The notes under the pieces: generated by a model
What the model was told of the DNA's origin: nothing
What the model saw: the letters and a program-made list of their open reading frames with translations, nothing else
The model's database searches: none
NCBI RefSeq assembly: GCF_037038585.1
Contig: NC_092521.1
Coordinates: 69,306,898-69,370,897 of the forward strand
DNA: 64,000 nucleotides
Direction of reading: 5' to 3'
Source of the DNA: Patagioenas fasciata
Lineage: Eukaryota; Chordata; Aves; Columbiformes; Columbidae
Shown: in pieces, positions 1-11,415 of the stretch
How positions within the stretch are numbered: position 1 is the first letter of the stretch
Layout of the letters: the number at the start of each line of letters is the position of its first letter
Program-made: the position numbers and the translations under genes

Positions 1-621
1 GTTAACACAGACTCCTCATTAACCACATTTAATGCAAAGTTAGAAACAAGTCACAGGAGTGACCTCCAACAAATACCACAGTTTGGATCACATTGAGTCT
101 AGTTCTTTGCTTGGTTCTGGATTAAAAAGAGCAAACATTTAAATATTTAATCATTGAAGCAACAATACCACAGGAGCCAAATCAAAACTCGTATCACTTT
201 CCAGATTTCCAAATTCATTTCTAGCAACATGAAAACATCGCAGTATCAGCACTGTTCATTTCCTTTTTCATAATCTAATGTTGGTTTGTCTTATGTTGTG
301 CAAATACCCAAGCCATAAGTTCAAGGAATATAACAATGTATTAGTGCAAAATTAGATGAAATTACTTCTCTGGAAATTGTGATGTTGCAGTGTTAAGAAG
401 CTGATCTTTTTCTCCCTGTTTGAGATCAAAACAAATACTCTGCTCAATGAGAATGTTATTGTGAGGCCATGAAACACCTGAGAGTGCATATCTACTAGAG
501 GGGAGGTAAGGAGAGGATGATACATCCCTGCTGTGACTTGAAATCCCACTGAATCCCAAACCCAGCCTAAACCCCAGTCCCAGCCTTGTGCTCAGAGCAG
601 AGGGCAGGTATCTGGCTGTTA
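1..621. other. Unique AT-rich DNA, no gene
   Basis: I see no gene, repeat family or RNA here. Two overlapping minus-strand reading frames of about 65 codons near 352-559 resemble no protein I know and look like chance. Confidence 0.6.
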
Positions 622-629
622 CTCTAGGG

Positions 630-820
630 CAGGGATGTCAAACTCATTTTCACCAGGGGCCACATCAACCTCACCATTACCTTCAAAGGGACAAATGCAA
701 TTTTAGGGCTGTTTAAGTGTAGGACTAGTTACATTTATACAGTCCTAAAATTACATTCAGCCTTTTCAAGGCAACCGTGAGGCTGATGTAGCCCTAGTGA
801 AAATGAGTTTGACACATCTG
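630..820. mobile_element. hAT-type miniature inverted-repeat transposon (MITE), 191 bp
   Basis: The element starts CAGGGATGTCAAACTC and ends as the inverted match GAGTTTGACACATCTG. It is flanked by the 8-bp direct duplication CTCTAGGG at 622-629 and 821-828. Eight-base duplications and CAG...CTG ends are typical of hAT (Charlie-like) DNA transposons. The inverted repeats run far inward: the CCACATCA.CCTCAC block on the left pairs with the complement of GTGAGGCTGATGTAGCC on the right, so the element can fold into one long imperfect hairpin. It has no coding capacity and would have depended on transposase from elsewhere. The sequence resembles a short hAT family found widely in amniotes, but I cannot name the family with certainty. 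It has no strand of its own because it is nearly palindromic. Confidence 0.85.
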
Positions 821-828
821 CTCTAGGG

Positions 829-3800
829 CTAAGCCATTCAAGAAGAGTGAGAAAGAAAAGGGACAGAGTAGAAGTCAGGCTTTTTCTTTCTTTTCAATTT
901 GTTTGGTGAGCACACACTTGTTCTTTCACTGAAAGGTGTATACCAAGTTCACTAGTGAGGTAATTGACTGATATAGTTACAAAGGAGTCACAAATGTAGG
1001 TTTCATACTGTGATTTCTACATATTTTCCCTTCAGACTGTATTAAATGCTATCTTTAAATTGCTGTTAAGCCTGCCTAATTTTATAAGAAATGATGGTAC
1101 GTCTAACTGATGGTATGCCAAACTGATATAGAGCAGACAGCTCTGATCTCTGCAGGTGCAGCAATGCATATCTGACTAGAGCAGATGCAGCTACTGCCAG
1201 GCAGAGGAGGGGAGAAGTCTGTGTGGTGGTATGGATCTACAAATTCCCCAAATAAAGCTATGAATTAAATCATTCGATTTGTGACCACCACCCTGGCCCA
1301 CACAACATCAGGCCTTAAGGGAATTATTCAGTTTACTATGGGAATACTGACTTGAGAGATTAAATTCAGGTTAACTTCGTATTAGAGGTATTTAGTTTCA
1401 GTAGTACTCACTTTATTTCCTTACAAAACTTTAAAGCTTTCTGGAATTGGAATTACTAGTAAAATAAAAACTCTTGGAAAATTTCAGCAAGTATCTTGTT
1501 TCTTGATTATCGAGGCAGAAAAGAGCAGAAAAGCAAGAAGATTTGGGAGATAACTTCGAGGATGAGTGTTTAGCTCCTCCCAGGAAAAAAAAAAGCATTG
1601 TAACAGAACATCAGCTGCAGATCTGAAGATGCAGTATGAAAAAAAGAAAGTCTCCCAATCTTCAATTTAAAAAAAGCTAACAGACACTTTCACTTCTACT
1701 AGAGGCTTATAATTAGTGGACCATGTTTTTTTAAGATGTTTAAATTAAGTCAAAGATGGATATGCCTGTGTTGGAAGACATGTCAAGGCAAAGTTCCTCA
1801 TCTCTGCTGCCTTAAAACCACATCATCTCTGTAGTAGAGTTAATAGATAGGAAAAACTAACCACAAAACAGCACCACTAAAAAAGCCTCAAACATTCTAA
1901 TGTATGTTTTTTTTCCTCAAAATGTCATAATCTGTGGAAAGGTGATTTCAGTCAAGATATATCATGTTCATTGCATTAGACAGATTAGTGAGCTAAAAAT
2001 AATGTTACTGTGTGCATGTGATAGGGGAAAGATGCACTGTGAGTAATAACAGAACAGGTCTTGTGGAAGGATAGGTTTTAAGCAGTGCAGAGTGGAAGAA
2101 ATTCTAAGCTTAAAATGAATTCAGTGGTAATTTATACTACCAAGCACAAAATGTGAATGAAATGGCATCTGGATTCTAGATCTTATCCTGGACAGGTATA
2201 AAAACAGCAAAGTTTGTATTAATTGAGTCCCATGATGAAGTCATAGGAAAAAAAGTATTTTATTACACTTTTGATTGTGCATACATGAATCCAGAGTAAC
2301 AGCTGATATGGATGTTATTTCGTACATCTGAGGCTTAACAGGGAGCAGAATGGAAAACACAGGATGCAAGGACTTTCATACACCTTTTATAGATTTTGTA
2401 GTTAAAAGGTGCTTTATTACAAGGCTGAGACTGAACAGACAGGAACAGCTATTTCACCATCTTAGAAGATTTAGTAGCTGTGTGTTAGCACCTGTTACAT
2501 TTATCTCAGATGACATCCAGGAAACATTTCAATAACACCAGAAGGGAAGTGAGAAATTATTACAATTGTTTTCCTAGTACTTCAGAATGGGAACAAAAGA
2601 GAAATGTGAACTCTCGACTGAGGCCCTGAAGTATACTATATAACACTTGTTAAAAAAACAAGAATACCCCGAAACACCCACAACCCTCGTCCCAAAATGC
2701 AGTCTGTCCATATGCTTTCTAAGAATCACTTCGTTATCCAAGGTTGTAATGCATCTCCTTATGTCTTTCGCAAAACCCATAGCCAATTTTAACAGCTTTT
2801 CTCTCATCCCCCAAGAGGCTCATTGAAAAGGGAAAAACTCAGCAGTGTGGATGCAACTTATATCTTCAAAAAGCAGTTTTATACTTATTTATCATAAACC
2901 CAAGAATGTTGAGGGCTTTCATTCCCTCTGTGGAGATAAACTGACAGGGGTTATTTTGAGAAGAGACCCTAGACTGTCTCTTTGGAGTAAATGAGCAGAC
3001 AGACCGATCTCATACAAGGTCTCCTTTGCTTTGGGTCTGCTAACTGGCACTGTGCTAGCTGCTAATAGTTATACTAACTAAATATTAGAATTACATGGTT
3101 GTCTTCTCTGAAACACAGAATAAACATGTTCAATAAACCATGTCATTAGGAATAAATTCAAGTCACAGTCAATTTTCAACTTAGAAACATTTTTGTTTAT
3201 ATATCATAGCATTCACAAATCCTAATCACAAGTCAGGACTCCATGTTTGAGGCTGTAAAACACAAAACAAAAGAAATATCAAAACATCGTAGTAATTCTT
3301 TGTAGCTGAAAAGAGCTTTACACTCCCAATTTTAAGAGTGAAAGCCAGCTCTTGGTGCTACATCAGAGCAAATATACCAATGCTTGCCTTCCTCTTCACA
3401 AAGCAATGCTCATCTGTTTCTGTTCTGCATGGGCTCTCGATTTAAGTAGCATCCTAAAACTGATATGGGACCAGACCATATGACTCAGAGGGACTTAATT
3501 TATACTGCATGGTACATATACATTCCCCAGACACAACTCTTTCTTGTGCACTGACAGAAGTAGAAAACTATAGTTCCTGCAATGTTAGTCATGGAGCTTC
3601 CAAAGGAACAGAGGAGCAGTTTTTGTTTGTGGAGATATTGGCTGATGTAGGTAAGGACACGTTCTGGTTGTGAATCCCCAGAAAACACGTTTTACCTGTA
3701 CCAACACTTGCACCAGCTGGGTCTTTCCACAGCTCAGAAATCCACATCAATACATTATGCAACACTGGCCTTCAAAAATGCAGAGTGAGGTATCATTCTC

Positions 3801-5222
3801 TTAAAAGTTGAGGAATATTGAATTTATCTGAGCACTCAAGCAATGGTCAGACTACTATATCCCATGTCACACAGAACCAGACAAATTCTCAAAAGAGAGT
3901 TACAGAACAGCTACAAAGTATAGTCTTGCATGGTAATGGGAAACAGAAGGAAAAGGCTGGAAAACATTTTGTTCACACAGCTAATATAATAAATTACTTT
4001 CAAGGTTTTTCACAATGTGTAACTACCTGTTGTTTGCACTCAGACAATAGGTTTTCTGCTGATTAAAATAAAAAGGCCAAGTCTATTTGAACCTTAAGTT
4101 TTATTTTGGGTAGAACAGAATTTTTTTTCCACTCTGAATGGAGAATGTAAAACTTGTTGTTCTTGGATACTACAGTAGCATATGTAGGACTCCAAGAAAA
4201 AGGATTCCAAACAGAGTTGTAAAAAGTTATTAAAAGTGCAGATCCAAAGAAACTACGGTCCAAAGGACAAGATAAAGCAAATGAGACATGCACTAGTCTG
4301 ACAGAAGTTCATTAAATTAACTACTAGTGTCCTGGCTCGATATGTCTCCACATTTGCCACTTTGATCTCTGCTTTCCCTAAACACCTGCTCCTACCACAC
4401 AGAGTATCCTAGTCCACTTATCAAGTAAAATAGACACGAATCTGGAGTGTTCCACTCCATTTTTTCCTCTTTGCTTTCTCCATTTTCCTCTTATTCCTAC
4501 TGTACTGGGTCTCATGCAAGCAATATCAAAGACTTTGCATATAGCAGCCAATGAGAGCACCCCTCTAGCCCACCACAGCTTAAAGAAAGGGAGAGGGTCA
4601 AAATCCTCCTTTATGGGAATCCAACATCCAAGCTTGACCTGCAATGGGTCTTGCATTCACTACTGTAGATGCCATGCAAACCCAGCAAGGCACTGAAGGA
4701 GATGCAAGGAGCTGGTGGTGCCAAAGAGACAAAAAGGCAGAGGAAAGGAAATACAGAGCATATGACTCTGTATCCTCACACCGCATCTCACTCTCACCCT
4801 CACCCCCTTCAACCCAATCCAGCCATGGTCATCCTAGGCTGATGGCCCTGTGCTACCAAACTCATTGGAACCTCACAGTAAAGTGTTTATTGTGCCATAG
4901 AAAAATATTTATTTTTCTTACTACTCATTAACTAATGAGTCTTCTTAACAAGGCACCCATACTGTTCTCAGCGGATGTGCAGTTCTAATCCATTTTTTAA
5001 GAAGTTAAATTAGTAACTTTAAATTTTAATATCTAAAATTTAAATTTCAACAAGTTAAATTTAAGCGTCAGCCTGTATATCAAAAGGGCAAAAGACTGCT
5101 TCCTTGTATAATTTTTTGTTTCCAGCATACTTGGGGAACAACAACAAGATTAACTCTTGTTTACATCTATAAATCAATTAAAAAAGAAATCACATTAGCG
5201 TGCTGTTAGAATTTTATCATCA
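829..5222. other. Unique AT-rich DNA, no supported gene
   Basis: Only short reading frames on both strands. A minus-strand frame at 2574-2807 (77 codons) carries several CpG dinucleotides, which are rare here, but matches nothing I recognise. Minus-strand frames at 4063-4293, 4378-4656 and 4598-4786, and plus-strand frames at 4514-4696 and 4644-4931, overlap one another and look like chance. A very AT-rich patch lies near 5000-5070. Confidence 0.55.
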
Positions 5223-5242
5223 TATAGTCTAATTAGACTATA
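5223..5242. repeat. 20-bp perfect palindrome
   Basis: TATAGTCTAATTAGACTATA reads the same on both strands. It contains TAATTA, a homeodomain core, at its centre. No function can be assigned. Confidence 0.7.
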
Positions 5243-5729
5243 CTATCACCTACAATAATTGTCTAATATTAGAGAATTAGTTGGTCTTATAAACACAAGG
5301 TTCTGGGTACAAATTTTGGTATAAATTTTCTGTCAAACATACTGCTTGTTGGAAGCTGAAAACCTTCAGTAAAACGATAATATTTTGCTCAACAGCTTTT
5401 ATAAGCCAAAAATTCTAGTTGATCAGCTGGACTCCAGTCTTAAAACAGACCTTTTGACATGAACTGATTTTGCACTGCTCAAAGATGTTTTTCTACAAAC
5501 ACAATATGAAAAAATTTCAAAAGACCTAAAGGTTTCATAAAGCTGGACTAGAATCATTCACACTGTTCCTCTGTAAAATATCTGAAAAGACATAACTGCA
5601 AGTAGCTTTTCTAACTATTATATCTTAAAGTCATAGTTTAAATACTTCAAGAGTCAAAACATACTACACCTGAAGTAGGTGTATTTGTTTTTTATCCCCA
5701 TCTCTTTCATTTAAAAAATTACTACTTAC

Positions 5730-5903
5730 TTTGTTTTGAAGGACTGAATGTGCAGATCAGACTCCTTTCTCTTCCTAAGCTACATTTGTTTTCATATTGT
5801 CCCAAGTACTGCTCAAGGAAGATCATCACCTCTCCAGCAAACCAATAACTGACAAAAATCAGTCCACAAAAGAGAAGGGGAACAAGTTGTTTAGTAGAAA
5901 CTT
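5730..5903 (-). other. Possible internal exon, unconfirmed (174 bp, minus strand)
   Basis: On the minus strand a pyrimidine-rich stretch ending CCTCTAG (5904-5909 on the plus strand) precedes an open stretch that ends at a consensus donor, AAA|GTAAGT (ACTTAC at 5724-5729 on the plus strand). The stretch is exactly 58 codons long, so skipping it would keep the frame, and the frame has no stops. The product would contain a hydrophobic segment (LVPLLFCGLIFVSYWF) that could span a membrane. I recognise no protein family. Stop-free stretches of this length arise by chance, so this is a hypothesis resting on the two splice signals. Confidence 0.15.
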
Positions 5904-6769
5904 CTAGAGGACCAGGAAAGCAGGGCACATGATCAGACTGAAAGTCTTAAGATATTCTAAGCAACTACAGATGTATCAGTCTCCTTATTAATCCTGTATT
6001 TTTGCATACATGTATGTAAACACACAATTCTGAACTAACACTTAACTATACACATAACCTTTGGAGAATATTTTAAAAATACACCAGGTTCAAAGTGAAG
6101 CAATGCCATAGTACCTACATGAATATATCTTGAGATACGCATTTCAGATTTAAGAGTGTCCAATTCCCTTTTTCACATACAAGCTGTCTGGATTTTCCTC
6201 CCCCATCCATCTGATTTTACACAGATTACTAGGATTTATGGTAATTCTAGTGCAGCAAGAAGGTCAAGTTATTAGTCGTACTTGTTTGTAGGGGCAGGAG
6301 GGAAGCCTCATTTGTCATACCACAGGTGAAGGGGTTACTAATGAGGCTTGGTCTACATAAAAGAAGGGAAGTATTTAAACTTTGCTGTTTAAGAGAGCAT
6401 CACACCAGCCAGTGATTATGAATTGGTATCACAATGAGTAGGATGACCCTTAGATCAGACCTAGTTTTAAAACACATCCCACAGCTTCACTAATAAACCA
6501 TGTCTCCTTTCAAGAATTAAGTGCTTTAAAAGGCAACAAAACAAAGCCACTATATTCCAAACATGATATTCTAATCTTGAAAGGGTATTCAGGTCAATCC
6601 CTTATCACCAAGGGCAAACCCCAAAGGTAGTTTTCCGAAGGCAGATAGTGATCCTTAGACTGCAACAGCAGATGATACTGGAAAAGAGATGGATAACACC
6701 AGCATTATGGTCCTGTGGAACTCAAACTCTTACAATATTCATAATTACAACAAATATTATTCCCAAAGT
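5904..6769. other. Unique AT-rich DNA, no gene
   Basis: No gene or repeat family seen. Confidence 0.55.
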
Positions 6770-6814
6770 AAAAAAAAAAAAAAAAAAAAAGCAAACCAAA
6801 CCAAAACAAAAAAC
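6770..6814 (+). repeat. Poly-A run with A/C-rich tail
   Basis: Twenty-one consecutive A (6770-6790) are followed by CAAACC/CAAAA-type sequence. It could be a decayed retroposon tail or a simple expansion; I see no recognisable retroposon just upstream. Confidence 0.8.
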
Positions 6815-6992
6815 AGTAGCACTGTGGAATCCTACAAGGCTAGGTTATAAATGAATAAAACAAACTAAACAGTTGCTCTCCAGCAACCCACAAAATTTTC
6901 ATGCCATGATAGAAGGTACGGTCAAATGAGACAAAATGAGCTCTCATCATTTATAGTTGGCTTACAAGTCTTCAAGTAAGCTGTCAATGAAA

Positions 6993-7063
6993 TTATAGTG
7001 AAAAGTATGATATGAAATGATAGTGAAGTGTGATGTGAATTATAGTGAAAAGACTGGTATGAA
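6993..7063 (+). repeat. Three-copy minisatellite, unit 23-24 bp
   Basis: Three adjacent imperfect copies, at 6993-7016, 7017-7039 and 7040-7063. Each begins with ATAGTGAA-containing sequence and ends TATGAA or TGTGAA. Copies 1 and 3 both open TTATAGTGAAAAG, so the middle copy has diverged most. Confidence 0.75.
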
Positions 7064-8988
7064 TTGGGAACAGCATCGTTAGACTACATCATGCAGTGCT
7101 GTTAATTAAGAAGCAGATGCTATGCAGGGTCTACAAATCGAGCAAGAACATAGTATTAGATGAGCCACACCACCCTAAAAATGATTCCTCAGTCCTATAA
7201 CCATAAGAACAACTGCAAGGATCAAGTGTAGAAACTCTGCAGTGACATCAAAGAGATCTGGCAGCTGCTTCTCAATGGGAACACAGACACTGGAGAGAAT
7301 CCATCAGCTTCGCCCCCACAGAAGCACAATTATACGGTGAAGTCCATGCATGCCAAGGTAAACAGCAGAGTGACTTGTGAGTACAAATGACTCAGTAATA
7401 AAATTTGTTTTGACCATTCATAAAGCATCAAGGTGATGGACATCTGTCAACATTCATCTAGTTTGCATCTGCTGGTTTATCATTATTTCAGAAAGCACAA
7501 CTCCGCCACAAAAGTAAATAAATCAATATTTCAAAACCTATAAAATAGCAACAGACAGACGCAATACCCTCTGTTTCCTGCCTTGGCAGACAAACCTGTA
7601 AGTAGGACTTCTATTTACACAGGATGGTGTGAGCAAGACATAATACCTAATCCAAACCACTTTTTATAACCTCCGTGGAATTTTGTTCCCTTTACATTTT
7701 AGAGAAACAACAGCATTGCCATCCATTTTGGATGCATGTACCACAGGACACAATTGTTTGCCACACCTTGGCCCATACAGACCACCAGCTCATCCAAAGT
7801 CTTTGCGCTGTCTTGGCTGCATTCACTCCTCTTATTCATCTCACCTCTCCATGTATCTGACCACCTCTGAACAGACACTACCTGCAAATGAAGGAACATT
7901 ATTCCCTTTCACCCAGCAAAGCAGAAAGTGTTTCCCCAGCCTGCAGTGCCCTCCAACCCAGGAGGACAAATATTAATTTATTTAAGGACTAGTCATTCTG
8001 GGTGAAGAATTCTGCTTTGGTGGTGGTGGGGCTAGGCTGGATGCATTTTGAAGTACAAGGAGACTTATTAACTTATGATCATCGCTGACCACAAGTGTGT
8101 TAGAGGAGACACTTTTTGACAACCTTGTGCTAGTTTTGAGTGTGTTTCCTGATATACTGCTTACAAGGCTCACGGGAAACTGTGAAGAACTTACAAATAG
8201 GTTGTTACAAATAATTCTGAATAACTGTCGTTCAGCAAGCCTTTACAGACATTGTTGCCTCCTCAGAAAAAGAGATTGACCAAGCACATTAAATCAATAC
8301 AAGCCCAAGCTGATCCTTGGTTTTAGCGCAAGATTGAAAATCATCCTTCAAGTGTTTTGGACGCTTTCTGTACTTCCTTCAAGGTCTGAGTAGGAGTGAC
8401 TAGTCTTAAAAATTCTTGATCTACTCTGGGTCCTTAACGACATTACTTGAATGCTAACATTACAGTAGGTCAGACTGCAGAAATTGTTATTCCACAGAAA
8501 CCATTAACAAGAAAGTTTTACATTATCTGAGGTCCTCTGTCTGCCTTCCTAACCCCCAGTAGCAACCAGAAAGTCCCAATTGCCCCGATATTTAACAGCT
8601 TTAAGTAGCTGAAAATAAAACATCTTTTCTGAGACCCCCCCGCTTTGCCAACAATGAATTTCCATATTAAAGCTTTGAAGAGCATTCAAAAACCCATGAG
8701 TTTTGCAAAATAAAGCACAGAATCAACCCTCAATAACCATTATTCCAGAAAATACAGAAAATATGTCCATTTAGGTCTATAGCAGGCCTTTGCTTTTCCT
8801 AATTTGATAACATGTTAATAACTGAGAAACAGTACCATTATATTCTAGTGTGTTCCCATTATACGCACAAGGACACGCACTCATGGGCAGTAACAAGAAT
8901 TGCAACTGTGAACCAGAAGCTAATCTGTCAGTCAGAAGGAGTAGGACTATTTTGATTAAATGCAGAAATTCTGATAAACACCAGCCAC
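7064..8988. other. Unique DNA, no supported gene
   Basis: Two overlapping plus-strand frames near 7675-7976 (61 and 97 codons) match nothing known and face a minus-strand frame over the same bases, as expected by chance. A cytosine run lies at 8635-8641. Confidence 0.5.
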
Positions 8989-9183
8989 TTTAGGCGTCCA
9001 TGATTCTCAGAGATTTAGGGTGCAATTCCTTTCAACCTAAATTAGATATCTAAAATAGGTCAGATTAATTTGACCCTAGCTTTACCTGTTTCTCTCCAGT
9101 GATTATACTGACAGCTAAGGGTGACTAAATTAGACAGAGGTATCGTAAGTTAGGGGAGATTCGTCTTACTCGAGATGCCTAAA
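8989..9183. repeat. Old imperfect inverted repeat, MITE-like
   Basis: The left end, TTTAGGCGTC, is mirrored by GATGCCTAAA at the right end. Inside, the left arm AATTCC..CCTAAATTAGATATC pairs loosely with the complement of the right-arm block containing GTATCGTAAGTTAGGGG, and TTGACCCTAGCT pairs with the complement of AGCTAAGGGTGA. The arms sit in matching order, which suggests one decayed hairpin-type DNA transposon about 195 bp long. The TTTAGGC/GCCTAAA theme resembles old repeats abundant in turtles and crocodilians. No clean target duplication is visible. Confidence 0.45.
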
Positions 9184-9342
9184 CGCTTCCAATAAGCTGT
9201 CTCTCTGTAGAGGAGCCCAATTTCTATCAAGAAATGTGTTTATATTAGGAAGCATCAATGCTGTAGAAGTTGGTGGGAAAGTAATTAGAAATTCTCAGGA
9301 ATTGTAGCTTCACAGATCCTAAAAGCACAACAAGAATAACTT

Positions 9343-9402
9343 AAAAAAAAAAAAAAAAAAACCACAAAAAAAACCCAAACAAACAAAAAAAACCAAACAG
9401 AA
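9343..9402 (+). repeat. Poly-A and A/C-rich simple sequence
   Basis: Nineteen A (9343-9361) followed by CCACAAAA, CCCAAACAAAC and similar sequence. Low complexity. Confidence 0.85.
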
Positions 9403-10906
9403 CACCTGATCAAAAAAGCAAATCCCAAATCCCCGCTGCACTCACCTGAAGAGACACTTTTCAAAGGCCTTCGTTTATTAACTCTCACAAAAATAAAACA
9501 TGAGAAAGTTTCATAGGCAATAGAAAGACAAAACCATTTAAGCTAAAGGAAAATACTGGCAGTAACAAAATACAAATAAAGCGGCTTTGAACTTACCTTA
9601 GTCAAAAATTAGGAGGCTTCTAGTTTTTACAGGGTTCAGTTGGGGAACAATCAGTCTATAACAGAGCAAAGAGTCCTGCTGAATTGAAAATAAACTATTA
9701 CAGCTTTCTCAAAGAGGGTTATATACTACAACAGCTGTAATAGCAAGAGGGGATACAGAGTGACTCAGGATATTCCTTCCAATTCTATACTCCTAATTTT
9801 TCTTCCAAACAGCAGACGTCACACTGATCAAAGAACAAATAGCACCAATGCCCATGTAATTCAAGACAACTTCAAATCTCTTCTCTTCTTTGTCCATCTC
9901 ACCATCATCTCAGCCTTGTCTGTCTTCCCCTGACCCTAAACCAGCACTGCCACATAGACTAACCAGCCCTATATTTTCTTCTAATAAATAACTTCCACCA
10001 CAATACTGAAGAACAACAAACACACACTTTCCAATCCCTCTTCCTTCATTACCACAGAGAGGGTACTATACAACTACACAACAGAAAATAACTTGAATTC
10101 ACCCCAGCAGCATCCTTAGTTACACGCTATAAGATATTCCATTTCAAAGCTAAACGATAATACAAATAAACCACTCTGGTAAAGCACTTCCTATAGGAAA
10201 CTGGAGACTATTTTACACACTTACAATAACTAATACAAGATATAATCTGGAAATCACATCCTACTTACATTTACAAGACATGTTTATCTTATGTTATCTC
10301 ACACCAGCACAGCTTCACAGCAAAATAAATTCTAGTACTAGCTGGTAGGAACCAGCTAAGAACTACCTGTAATGAGAAGATAGCTTTCACCTGGACCTTA
10401 TAGAAAGGTTCTCCTCCTCTTTGAGAGGATAATCAAATACCATATGTGTGAAAGCAAAACAGCAGCACCTGTGGAGGTGGAATTGACTCTCAGAAAAATG
10501 GCGCTTTCTAGGGAAGCCTGCAAGCACTTGATGAGAGTATATGTTACCTAAGTAAAACAAAAGCACATAAAACAGCTGTAATGTCTGCACTGAGGTGTGA
10601 ACTAGCATAAGAGTGGAAATACTCACACAAATGTTTTAGAAAAAAAATAGATGAACATTCATGAAAACAATTTTAAAATAAAAAATCAGACCAACTCCCC
10701 ACTCTGAAGAGTACCCAGAAGTATGCCTAATTCTCAAATCCAATGTGGCTAGCTCAGGAGAGGGTTGCCATGCCATTGCTGGTCTTTTCATCCTCCCCGC
10801 TGCACCACAGTACATGACATTCAGGAGAGAAGGGGCAGGGTCCTGAGGTACCTGTAGTTGCATGAAACCTGCATGTTAGGGAGATGCATGTGCAGGGGTT
10901 GCTGGT
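9403..10906. other. Unique AT-rich DNA, no supported gene
   Basis: A minus-strand frame at 10387-10626 (79 codons) contains an acceptor-like T-rich stretch ending TTACTTAG, but I cannot define an exon or name a protein. Nothing else seen. Confidence 0.5.
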
Positions 10907-11415
10907 ACTTGAGTACTGAGTCCAGTTCTGGGCTCCCCAGTTTAAGAAACACAAGGAATTACTGGAGGGAGACCAGCAGCGGGCTACGAAGATGATTAGG
11001 GGACTGGAGCATCTTTCCTATGAAGAGAGACTGAGAGAGATGGGTCCATTCAGCCTGGAGAAGGCTGAGAGGGGATCTCACAAATGCTTATAAATATCTG
11101 AAGGGTCGATGTCAAGAGGATGGGATCAGACTAGTTTCAGTGGTACCCAATGATAGGATGAGGGGCAACAGCCATAGAATGAAGCACAGGAGGCTTCATC
11201 TGAATACAGGGAAAAATTTCTTTATTTTGAGAGTGCCAAAGCACTGGGGCAGGCTATCCAAAGAGGTTGTGGAGTCTCCTTCTCTGGAGACATTCAAAAC
11301 CTGCTTGGACACATCCCTGTGTAATCTGCTGTAGATGAACCTGTTTTAGCAGGTGGGTTGGACTAAATGATCTCCAGAGGTCCCTTCCAACCCTAACTAT
11401 TCTGTGATTCTGTGA
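10907..11415 (+). mobile_element. CR1 LINE, 5'-truncated 3' end (best preserved copy)
   Basis: Chicken-repeat-1 is the main non-LTR retrotransposon of birds; it copies itself through RNA and usually inserts as a short 3' fragment. The sequence follows the CR1 3' region in order: the TACTGAGTCCAGTTCTGGGC block, GAAGATGATTAGGGGACTGGAGCA, CAGCCTGGAGAAGGCTGAGAG, the AGGTTGTGGAGTCTCCTTC block, then GGTTGGACTAAATGATCTCC and CAGAGGTCCCTTCCAACC, with the terminal ATTCTGTG repeat at 11398-11415. A 64-codon open stretch (11140-11334) is the end of ORF2, recognisable from [15 protein letters not shown]. The element is truncated at the 5' side and cannot move. I date it as the youngest CR1 in the window because it matches best and keeps its tail. 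Confidence 0.95.
11140..11334 (+). pseudogene. Remnant of CR1 ORF2 C-terminus
   Basis: Within the CR1 copy, a stop-free stretch still reads as the last part of the CR1 endonuclease/reverse-transcriptase protein: [18 protein letters not shown] resembles the usual KNFF...V.KHWNRLP.E, followed by [11 protein letters not shown]. The catalytic domains lie upstream and are missing, so this is a dead fragment. Confidence 0.8.

Noticed and set aside
2574..2807. 77-codon minus-strand frame with several CpGs
   Set aside because: CpGs are unusual here, but no protein match and no splice signals or start context were convincing.
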